64,000 nucleotides of DNA from Acanthornis magna (taxonomy: Eukaryota > Chordata > Aves > Passeriformes > Acanthizidae): assembly GCA_036785705.1 (NCBI GenBank), contig JAWUZG010000177.1:1116001-1180000 (forward strand), written 5' to 3'. The translations under genes were made by a program, and so were the position numbers. Below the pieces are notes generated by a model. It searched no databases, was not told the origin of the DNA, and saw nothing but the letters and a program-made list of their open reading frames with translations. This document shows positions 25,532 through 37,500 of the stretch, in pieces. Position 1 is the stretch's first letter. The number at the start of each line of letters is the position of its first letter.

Positions 25532-28500
25532 GTTTTGTTTGGGGTTTTTTTTTTTTTTTCCTGGGAGATGGCAAAATCAGAGAGCCCCGGATGGAATCCC
25601 GGAATATCCAAGTTGGAAAGGACCCACCAGGACCATCCGGTCCAACTCCTGGCCCACCCCAGGACACTCCAAACGTCCCACCCTGTCCTTGAGAGCATAA
25701 TCCGGACATTCCCGGAGCTCAGAACTGTGGGATTCAGTGGAAATCACCTCACCCTACCCCTAAGTTTAAATATTCCTCACCTTGTGCCCCTTTTTCCTCA
25801 TTGTGGGAATGCTGTGGAACGCCATCCCGAATTTCAGACATCCCAGGGAAACCCAAACCTGCCTCCACCCCTTTTTTCCAAGACTGAGCAGTTCCGAAGA
25901 GATTTAACCTCCGTCAGAGCCGCTGGAATCGGTGATGCCCTTGGTTCTCTCCCTTGGAACCGTTTCCTCCGGGTGTGAGGAAAATTAAATAAAATTCCTA
26001 CTGCTTGATGGAGGAACCTTTGGAAAACCGCTCCTCTCTTTCAGGGAGAAGCTGGAGCCCCTGGAGAGCCGGGAGTGAGAGGAATCAGGGTAATAATTCC
26101 GTTTTTATTCCTATTATTATGATTTCCTGCCCTGGAGAGTGGTGGGGCTGCTCTGCTTCCCTTCCCCATCCCGACGGGACTCCCTTGGAAGCATCCAGCG
26201 TTCCAAATATTCCTTTCCCGTGGGAAAAACCACATTTTTCTTGCTGTTTTTGTGATTTTTTTTTTTCTTCTTTCAGGGTCCTCCTGGACTGCCAGGACGA
26301 CCTGGGGAGCAGGGAATGAAAGGAGATCTGGGAGAGCCTGGGAAGGACGTAAGGAATTCCATGAAGGAGCACCCGAGAGAGGGTGGACTTTGGAATTGAT
26401 TTTCAGCTTTTATTGATTCCCGGAGTTTGGATTGGGGTTGGATGGATCCAGCAGAGATGGATTCACTCCATCCTTTTTTTCCATTCCCTTGGAAAAAAAA
26501 AAATAAAAAATCAGGGAAAATTATACCAAGCCCCTCCTGTCTTCACCTGAATCCTATCTGGGAGATTCCCAAGAAATTCCAAATACCAAGCAGAAAATTC
26601 TTCCCCTCTCCCACCCTTCTCCCTTTTAACAAAGATTTGGGGTTTAAATTTGTAATTTGATTATTTTATTTTGCTTTATTTAATTATTTAGTTTTATTTA
26701 GTTATTTAATCGGTTTTACCTAATGATTGAATTCATTTTTTATTTTAATTTATTCTCGCTGTTTGTTTTGTGGGGAATGGGGAAGGGCGCGAGGTGGAGC
26801 AGCAATTCCCAAGAAAAATTCCCTCATTCCCAGAGGTCCAAAGGGCATTTTTGGATGGATCCTTTGCAGCCAGCCCTGCCAAATTCCCGATTTACCTGTC
26901 CTGGGTCACAGGAAAAATGGGAATTCCCTGCAGGGAATATCCCCACGGATCTGTCACCCCAAAGCAGATCCAATCCCAGGCTTTCCTAAAGAAATGGCGG
27001 CGAGATAAAGTGGCAGGGAAATAAAGGCAAAATTTGGGTTACAGGAGAGGTAATTCCAGAGGGAATTCTGTGATTCCAGCCGGGATCGCAAAGGAAAAAG
27101 GAAAAGCAGGAAAACTGCCAGGAACTCAACTTCCATAGGTTGAGTTTGGAGCGAAGAGCAGAATTGCTCCAAATTTAATTTAGAAATGGGAGTTGGGGAG
27201 ACATGAGGAAGGGTGGGCAGGTCCCTCTGGAAAAGGCGGGGTCAGCACAAGGGAAATGGGAATTTTCCAGGGGAACTAACACATTCCTGCTGGTTTTCAG
27301 GGAGACCCTGGGAAGGACGGCCTGAGAGGTGAACGAGGCCCCCCAGGCCCAAAGGTAGGTCCTGAGTCCTTGGGGACATTTTGGTGGTGGTGCCACCACC
27401 TCAGGCAGCTCAGATCTCCTCTGACCCCACGGAAGTTTGGGATTTCAAAGCAGAGCTCCTAGGATGGGCTCAGAACTCATTGGGGCCGTGGTCCCACATC
27501 TCCACGGAGCTGCTTCAGGAAGGAGAACGTTCTTCAGGAACCAAACGGGATCAGTTTCTGGAATGTTCCCCAATGGTTCCTCCCTTTCGTGCTCCTGCAA
27601 GCTGAAGGGCACGTGGGGAGCGGTGGAAGGAGGAATGGCTTCAGATCCCACAGAGGTCCTTAGAGGTGGGAAAAACTCCTTCCTTAAAGGAGAGGAAAAC
27701 GCTGCGGGAAGCAGCACCAGGACAGGGAGATCTCCTGGTTGCCATGAGATCCAGACCTTTGGAACGGCCAGGATTTATCCGGGAAAAGGCACAGGCCGTG
27801 CCTCAGATGTCCCAAGGAGACGGAGATGCCATCGGGGCCTTCCTGGTGCCCTTCATTCCACCGGAATCTGTCGATGCGGAACCCGGATTTCAGTGGGATG
27901 AAGCCCCCCAGAGAGGCAGGTCAGCCCCACCTCGGCAGGCGTTCCTCACCACAGGAACCTCCGAGCCAGACCTCCCGGACCACTGCAGCTCCTCCGCGAC
28001 TTCATCCGTGCACTGTTCGAGATCTCTCCCCTGGAGATGGAGTTCCTCCCCCGTGACCTTCTGTGGGAGCCATTGTCTCGGGTTAGAGACAATTTTCCTG
28101 GGTGGAAAGTTCTCTGAACAGAACACCTCCCCCCACAGCAAAGGCTTCCGGCACCCCCTCCCCCACAACAGCAGCAGCTCGGGAACGAAAGTGGAAAAAG
28201 CTGTTTATTCAGCACAACCTGCCCCACAGGCGCAGGGGAAGGGGAAAGGGGAAAAGGAATCACCAAACTCGAATGAACAGTTGATGAACTCTAGTGTCCT
28301 TGTCCTCAGGTGTAGCTACTCCTTTCCGGGGGTTTCCCCCCCAGGGATTTCCTGTCCACCGTCCTCCGGGGCTCCCAGGGTTCTCTGACAAAAAGTCGAG
28401 GAAAAAAGGGTCCAAAAAAAGACAATGAAGAAGCAGTCCCAGGGAAGGAGGAAGAAAAAAAAGCAGCAGTCACAGCAGCCCGACTAAGCAACGTCCCTTC

Positions 28501-31500
28501 CTCCAGGAACAGCGAGCGGGGGAGAGTTTCAAAACATCCCGCGTTGGCAGAGCTTCTCCTGCTGCTGAGCACAGTTAAAGCTACAGGACATTTTAGGCAG
28601 GCATGCAAACGATATGGGACACAGGATTATCATTACATCACCCCAGGACACCCATCCCACTGGAGATGTTGGACCCAGCCACGCGTGGGGCCTCCAGCAC
28701 CATGGCCACCTCCAGGAGGGACCACCGGCCACAGGGACACCTCGGCCATTGTCCTTCTCAATGTCCTTGGCACTGAGGGACCTCCAAAACCTTTCCTTTT
28801 TTATGCTTTGTCCGTGGCCAAGAGGTGGAGAAGGGGATGGGACAAAGCTGTCCCCAAACCTCACCTGGGTCAGGCTTTCCCCACAAAATCCATGTCCGGT
28901 GGAGGAGCCCACGGGGCAGGGTGGGATTCCAACCCCTCCATGGGATTTTTCCGGGATCACGGAGCGAGCTGGTCCCAGCGGGAAAGGCACATGTGGGATT
29001 GTTGCCCTTCCTCTTCTCGCTCCTCCTGGAAATAATGACTGAATTAATGAGCTGATCTCGTTTATCCCAAGGGAGAGCCCGGCCCACCAGGAAGAGCAGT
29101 GGAAATGAAGGTAAACCAGTAAAAACGGGAATGTCGGAAGCACCTCCCTGTCTGTCCGGGTGGGGATGGCACAGGGGACCCCCGGTGTGTCCCCTTGGCC
29201 ATCAGCCACCCCTGGGACAAACTCCCTGGGTGGAGAGCAGAGCGGGAGAAGCTGTGACCTTCCTTTCCCCTTGCAGGACCTGGAGCAGCTTTTTGAAGCG
29301 TACGGGATCAAGGTAGGGGGTCCTTCGTCCTTCTTCCCCACCAGGGGCTGTCACGTGGCTTTTCCATCTCTCCCCTTCAGAATTCTGGAGGTGACGTTTG
29401 CTCCCCCAGAGCTCCCAGGGGGGTTTATTCCGTTTCCTTTCCCAGGTTATGTTTGGATATTTCTGGGACAGCTTTTCCGCTGACATTTTGTGGGGTGGGT
29501 GGTGGCCCCTGGGACAGTGACCCTTGGGCCTTAAAGCCTCTCTGATTCCAACCTCAACACCTCCCACTGTCCCAGGCTGCTCCAAGCCCTGTCCAGCCTG
29601 GCCTCGGACACTTCCAGGGATCCAGGGGCAGCCATAATTTTTCTGGGAATTCCACCCCAGCCAGGAATTCCTCCCCGATATCCAACCTAAATCCTCTTTC
29701 CATTTCAAACCCTTCCCCTTGTCCCATCCCCATCTGCCCATGGAAAAAGCCGCTCCTCCTCTTTTTCCAAGTCCCCTTGAAGTCCTGAAAGGACACTAAT
29801 GTGGGGCTATTATTTAGGATGGCCAGAGACCCCACAGAAGCTCCATGGATCCGCTCCTTGATCCCAAACCTCAATTTATACCATCCCATGATCCCAAACC
29901 TCCATTTAAACCATCCCTCGATCCCAAACCTCCATTTAAACCATCCCTCGATCCCAAACCTCCATTTAAACCATCCCTCAATCCCAAACCTCCATTTGAA
30001 CCATCCCCTGATCCCAAACCCACATTTAAACCATCCCTCAGCTGTCCCTGCCCCATGGGCTCCTGGGAATCCATCATTCCTCATTTTGGGGTGGATTGTC
30101 CCGTGCTGGGGACAGGAGGGTGGCACGGGGTGGCCTCAGCGGTGTGCCCCGGTTCCAGCTGTCGCTGCTGAGGGACCTCTCCGAGGCGATCCTGCGGGAT
30201 GGGGTGGATGGGATCCCATGGCTCCAGGGCGGCTCCGGGATGAGCAAAACTTCCAGGGAAAACCAGGCAGCCGTGCCTGTCACCGTGAGTGGGGTCACCT
30301 GCCGGGGGGACAGGCCTCGGGGGAATGAGGAGATGGGAATGAGAGATGGGAATGAGGAGATGGGAATGAGATGGGAATGAGGAGATGGGAATGAGAGATG
30401 GGAATGAGGAGATGGGAATGAGGAGAGGGGAATGAGAGATGGGAATGAGGAGATGGAATGAGGAAATGGGAATGAGGAGATGGGAATGAGAGATGGGAAT
30501 GAGAGATGGGAATGAGAGATGGGAATGAGGAGATGGAATGAGGAAATGGGAATGAGGAGAGGGGAATGAGAGATGGGAATGAGGAGATGGAATGAGGAAA
30601 TGGGAATGAGGAGATGGGAATGAGGAGATGGGAATGAGAGATGGGAATGAGAGATGGGAATGAGGAGTTGGGAATGAGATGGGAATGAGGAGATGGGAAT
30701 GAGATGGGAATGAGGGAATGGGAATGAGGAGATGGAATGAGGAGATGGAATGAGGAGATGGAATAAGGAGATGGGAATGAGAGATGGGAATGAGAGATGG
30801 GAATGAGGAGATGGGAATGAGGAGATGGAATGAGGAGATGGAATGAGGAGATGGGAATGAGATGGGAATGAGGAGATGGGAATGAGGAGATGGGAATGAG
30901 AGATGGGAATGAGATGGGAATGAGGAGATGGGAATGAGAGATGGGAATGAGAGATGGGAATGAGGAGTTGGGAATGAGATGGGAATGAGGAGATGGGAAT
31001 GAGATGGGAATGAGGGAATGGGAATGAGGAGATGGAATGAGGAGATGGAATGAGGAGATGGAATGAGATGGGAATGAGGAGATGGGAATGAGGAGATGGG
31101 AATGAGGAGATGGGAATGAGAGATGGGAATGAGAGATGGGAATGAGGAGTTGGGAATGAGATGGGAATGAGGAGATGGGAATGAGGAGATGGGAATGAGG
31201 AGATGGAATGAGGAGATGGAATGAGGAGATGGAATGAGGAGATGGGAATGAGGAGATGGAATGAGGAGATGGGAATGAGGAGATGGGAATGAGGAGATGG
31301 GAATGAGGAGATGGGAATGAGGAGATGGGAATGAGGAGATGGAATGAGGAGATGGGAATGAGGAAATGGGATGAGGAGATGGAATGAGGAGATGGAATGA
31401 GGAGTTGGGAATGAGATGGGAATGAGGAGATGAGAGTGAGATGGGAATGAGGAGATGGGAATGAGGAGATGGAATGAGGAGATGGGAGTGAGATGGGAAT

Positions 31501-34500
31501 GAGGAGACGGGAATGAGATGGGAAAGAGTTGGGAATGAGAAGAGGGGAATGAGGAGATGGAATGAGGAGATGGGAATGAGGAGATGGGAATGAGGAGATG
31601 GGAATGAGGAGATGGGAATGAGGAGATGGGAATGAGGAGATGGGAATGAGATGGGAAAGAGATGGGAATGAGGAGATGGAATGAGGAGATGGAATGAGGA
31701 GATGGGAATGAGGAGATGAGAATGAGAGATGGGAATGAGGAGATGAGAATGAGCCACCAAAGGTGTCAGGGTCACCTCTGCCATCTCCCACAGTGACTTG
31801 GGAGAGACTGGCACCAGGATCTTTGGGATAATGGGATTCAAAGTGCTCGGTTTTTAAGGAGGAAAATCTTAATTCCTTTATTTTAAGGAAATAAAGGAAT
31901 CTGTCAAGCTTTGTTATCCCAAAGCCACCGAAGTGTCCCTGTGCCCTGTGGGGGTTTTTGGAGTGGTGGGTGTGGGGCTGGAAGCCCCCAAAGGGGTCAG
32001 GGGTGGGGTCTCAAAGGGATCCCGGGAGGGTGGAGGAGCTTGGAAGGGAAGTTTGGATGTGGCCAGCAGGGAATTACTGAGCTCTCGCCCCATCCTGGCT
32101 CGGAAAGGCCTCCAGGTGGGACAGAGAGGGTTGGGAAAGGTTGGAAATCTGCCTTCAGGAATTGGGTTGGGAAAGGCTGGAATTCTACCATCGGGAATTG
32201 GGTTGGGAAAGGTTGGAATTCTGCCCTCAGAAATTGGGTTGGGAAAGGTTGGAATTCTACAGTCAGGAGTTGGGTTGGGAAAGGCTGGAATTCTGCAATC
32301 AGGAATTGGGTTGGGAAAGGCTGGAATTCTACCATCGGGAATTGGGTTGGGAAAGGTTGGAATTCAGCTCTCAGGAGTTGGCCTGGGAAAGGTTGGAATT
32401 CTGCCCTCAGGATCCAGCTCCTCGCGGGTGTGGATCCTGGGGGCTCAGGGCTGTCACTGTCACACCAATCCCGTTTTGGTGGCACAGGATCTGCTGGTGT
32501 CCCACACTTCCCGCGGTGTCCCGGCTGGCACGGAGGGGACAGGAGAAGGACAGAGCCTGGAGCTGGAGGCTCCGGAGGTGCCGATGTCTGCAGGATTCCC
32601 TGAGGTGAAAATAAACAGCAGGAAAGATGGAATTGGGGTTTTTACTGTGCCCAGCTCTGGGCTCTCCAGTCAGGGAAGGGCTGGAGGTGTCCAGGGCAGT
32701 GACAGAGCTGGGAAGGGTCTGGAGAATTCCTGAGGGAGCTGGGAAAGGGCTCAGCCTGGAGCAAAGGGGATCAGGGGGACCTTGTGGCTCTGCACAGCTC
32801 CTGACAGGAGGGGACAGCCGGGGGATCAGGCTGTGCTCCAGGGAACAGCGACAGGAGGAGAGGGAACGGCCTCAGGCTGGACTGGGGAGGGGCAGGGTGG
32901 ATTTTGGGGAATTTCCTCATGGAATGAGGGTCAGGCCTTGGAAGTGCCCAGGGAGGTTTGGAGTGCCCATCCCTGGAGGTGGCCAAGGGATTTCTGGAGG
33001 TGGCACTCAGAGCTCTGGGCTGGGATCGGGCACAGCTTGGACTCCATGGTCCTGGAGGGCTTTTCCATCGTGGGATTCTGCGGATTCGGGGGTGGATCTG
33101 ATCCCACTCTTGGGATGGATTGGGTTTGCCCAGGAGAGGAGTTCCAGGAACGCTTGGACAGCACTCCCAGGGACAGGGTGGGATTTTTGGGATGGCCCAG
33201 GCGGGGCCAGGAGTGGGACAGGACGATCTTGGTGGGTCCCTTCCCATTCCGGACATTCCATGACTCCGTGACTTCCTCGTTTGCTGGAGCAGCCACACAA
33301 ATTCCAGCCATGCTCATCCTCTCCAACTGCGATCAACAGCTCATATTTATGGGAATTAGGAATTTATCCACAATTTAAAGCTTCTCTCCATGCTGGAGCT
33401 CCTGCCTGGAGGCAGCTCCTGGTGTTTCATCCCCTCTGGGGCTGGATCCAGTCCCAAGGATGGTCCCATTCCTCAGAGGGTCAGCCCCCCTCAGCCCCAG
33501 GCTTCTCCTGTGTCCTCAGGGCTCTTTCCCAGATCTTTCCCAGTCGGATTAGAGCATTTTAGGGACCTGGGAGGGGAGGTTTGCACCGAGACACAACCCC
33601 GGAGCCTGCAAATTTGGGATTTGGGATCCAGAGACCCCAAAACTGTCTCTGTTGGGCTTTGGGAGCCCAACCCAAACCGGGAAAAAAAATATTTGGGATC
33701 TCTCAGCTCGTCAGAGCATCCCTCCATCCCCCGGGGAGCCTTTCCTTTCCCACCAGAGCCGATTTGATGGACGCAGAGGAGTTTCATTTCCCAGAGCCCG
33801 ATCACCAGAATTTTGAGTTTTGCCCCTGTTTTACCGCAGTGGGAATTTGGGACGGAGAAAGGATCGGGATCTGCCCGTGGGCTGGGGAAAGGGTCCTGTT
33901 GTGCTTTTTTTTTTTCCCCTGGAAATTCATGGAATTCTGATGACGTTCATCCATCGCCTCTGCAGAGCTCAGCCATGCCCCCGCCCCATCCCGAAAATCT
34001 GCAGGGAAACCTTTCCCTGGAGCTCCTGCAGCCCCCGGAGGAGAGGCTGGGAGGACAAGGACAAGGACAAGCCCAGCAGGACACCAGCCAGGTACGGTTT
34101 TCCCAGGATTTCAGACCAGTGCGGAGGGGCTGGGATGCTAATTCGAGTCCTGGGACAGCTTCTCCATATCCCAGAGCTCTGGGAATGGGCTGGAGGCTGA
34201 TGGGAGTGACAGAAATCCCTTGGGAAATGTTTTGGTGGTTAATTCCACAATTTTGGGGAATTAACTGGGATAATCCCTTTTGATCTGACCCCGTCTGGCC
34301 CACACCATCCTTATATTTTTTGGGATTGGCTGACGGAAGAGTTGATGATCCCCAAGACTTTTAAAGTTGGGATAATGCAGACTCCAAGCAGGGAATTTTA
34401 AATGTGCCCCCCACGAGATATTCCCTTTTCCTCCCCACTTTCCATGGATGTCTCAGGACGTTCCACAGACCCTCTGGAGCCTCTGACTCACTCCAAGAAG

Positions 34501-37500
34501 GCAATTTTAGGGAATTTGGGGATTTTCTCCCATCCCTGAAATCCCATTTCCCTCTGTTTTCCTGCCCTCCCCTCCTGCTCCACAGCCAAGCCCCAAACCC
34601 ACTTTGGACACCTTTGTGTCCCTGTGTGTTCCTGGAGGGAATTCCTGCAAATTCCCAGAGTCAGGATACCAACAGCTTTAAAAAGCGCAGGGAAAAATCC
34701 CTTGGATGTTTCCGGAAACAGCATTAGCAAGGATATTTTTAGGGACAGCAAGAAGGGAGTGACTCCAAGCGGGAATATCCTGCTCCAGGAAATCCCGCCC
34801 CGGTTTATCCCATTTGCCAAACAATTCCTTCTGCTCCCATCCCTTCATCCACGCCCTGGATCCGCGGATGAGTTCCAGGGATAATTCGGAGCTGGAATAG
34901 CGATGTCTCAGCAGCCACGAGAGGGCTCCAGGCTCCCACAGAAACACCGGGAGTGGGAACGGCGGCGCTGGAGATCCCGGGATGTGCCAGGAGCATCCAT
35001 GGGCTCTGCTTTTCCTCCTGGATGCACCAGTTCCCCGTGCTGGGAATGGTCAGAGAGAGGCCTGGAAGTGCAGAGGGTGGAGCCCAAACTCCCTCGGGTT
35101 TTGGAATCCTGGAATGGTTTGGATTGGAAGGGACCCCAAAGGCCACCCAGTGCCACCCCTGCCCTGACAGGGACACCTGCCACTGTCCCAGGCTGCTCCA
35201 AGCCCTGTCCAGCCTGGCCTGGGACACTGCAGGGATCCAGGGGCAGCCACAGCTGCTCTGGCAATTCCAGCCCAGCCCCTCCCCACCCTCCCCGGCAGCA
35301 ATTCCCAATTCCCAAGATCCCATCTGGCCCTGCCCTCTGGCACTGCCAAGCCATTCCCTGGGTGCTGTCCCTGCAGCCCTTGTCCCCAGTCCCTCTGCAG
35401 CTCTCCTGGAGCCCTTCAGGCCCTGCCAGGGGCTCGCAGCTCTCCCTGTGTCCTTCCCTTCTCCAGGGAACATTCCCAGCTCTCCCAGCCTGGCTCCAGA
35501 GCAGCTCCATGGATTCCTCTGGAATCTCTCCAGCAGCTCCAGCGCTGTCTCCAACCACCCCCATTTTATCAGGAGCTCTATGAACACCAAACAACTCCTA
35601 CATATTTTTTAGGACACCGCAAACCCCCTGAGCAGGACAGGATCTGCACTCCACGGATGTTCTCCTTGCGTTTGGAGTAAAATCCCTTTACCCTCAGCAG
35701 GAGGAAGCAGCACATTCCAGAGGCAGGGAAAGAGCAGCAGAATTCCCTCTTTCCCTGTGTTCTCACACCCCTTCGTCCCAGAGATGCCAAGGAGGGAATG
35801 GAGCAGCTTTTCCTGCCCTTTTTCCTGCCTGTTTTCCTGCCCTTTTCCTTCCCTTTTTCCTGCCCTCTTCCCTGTGTGTTTTCCTGCCATTTTCCTGCCC
35901 TTTTTCCTGGCAGGACCACAGGAATCACAAATTTTCCAAGGTCCATGAGGCCCCAGAGCGGAGCAGTCTGGAATAGCCCAGGGGCTCCATCCAATCCAAC
36001 CCAATCCAATCCAATCCCATCCAATCCAATCCCAATCCAATCCCATCCAATCCAATCCAATCCCATCCAATCCAATCCAATCCAATCCCATCCAATCCCG
36101 ATCCCAATCCAATCCAATCCAATCCCATCCAATCCAATCCAATCCAATCCAATCCCATCCCAATCCAATCCAATCCAATCCAACCCAATCCAATCCAATG
36201 CAACCCAATCCAATCCCATCCAACCCAATCCCAATCCAATGCAACCCAATCCAATCCCAATCCAATCCAATCCACTCCAAACCCTTTTTCCTGCCCGTTT
36301 TCCTGGCAGGAGCACAGGAATCACGAATTTTCCAGGCTCCATGGGCCCTGGAGCAGAGCAGCCTGGAACAGCCCAGGAGCTCCATCCCCCAGGAGCAATT
36401 CCCAGCAGGAGTTAATGGGAAGAGCAGGACAGCTCTGATCCGGAGCAGGGGCCGGACCCTCCTCCCACGGATGAGCCTCCGCTTTGGGGTTTTGGGACCA
36501 TCCCAAACAATTCCTGCTCCCTTCATTCCTTCCCAGAGATCATTTGGATCAATCTCCCTCATCTCCGTGTGGATAAACCCACAGTTGCTTCATTTTCCTG
36601 CCCAGAATCTTGGCTTTTTTTCCTACTTTTCCCTTTTCTGCAGGAATATTTTTCCCCCCTCTCCCTTTTATTCACATTTTTCTCTTTCCCAATTTCCTCT
36701 CTCCCTTCCCTCCTCTCCTCCCTTCCCTCTTTTCCTCCTTTTTTTTTTTTTTTCATTTGGATCAATCCCTCTCATCTTCGTGTGGATAAACCCACAATTC
36801 CTTCAGTTTCCTCCCCGGAATCTTGGCTTTTTTCTCTACTTTTCCCTTTTCTGCAGAAATATTTTTTCCCCCTCTCCCTTTTATTTACATTTTTCTCTTT
36901 CCCAATTTCCTCTCTCCCTTCCCTCCTTTCCTCCCTTCCCTCTTTTCCTCCATTTTTTTCATTTGGATCAATCCCTCTCATCTCCATGTGGATAAACCCA
37001 CAATTGCTTCATTTTCCTCCCCAGAATCTTGGCTTTTTTTCCCTACTTTTCCCTTTCCTTTCCTGCAAGAATATTTTTTTCCCCCTCTCCCTTTTATTTA
37101 CATTTTTCTCTTTCCTCTCTCCATTTCCTCTCTCCCTTCCCTCTTTTCCTCCTTTTATTTTTTTTTCATTTGGATCAGTCTCCCTCATCTCCATGTGGAT
37201 AAACCCACAATTCCTTCATTTTCCTCTCCGGAATCTTGGCTTTTTTCCCTACTTTTCCCTTTCCTTTTCTGCTGGAATAATTTTTTTTCCCCCTCTCTCT
37301 TTTATTTACATTTTTCCTCTCCCAATTTCCTCTCTCCCTTCCCTCCTTTCCTCCCTTCCCTCTTTTCCTCCATTTTTTTTTTCATTTGGATCAATCTCCC
37401 TCATCTCCGTGTGGATAAACCCACAATTCCTTCATTTTCCTCCCCGGAATCTTGGCTTTTTTTCCCTACTTTTCCCTTTCCTTTCCTGCAAGAATATTTT

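Noticed and set aside
30081..31841. 586-residue minus-strand open frame and a 498-residue one in another frame
   Set aside because: They only translate the GGGAATGAGGAGAT array ([13 protein letters not shown] repeats); no domain, and several frames are open at once.
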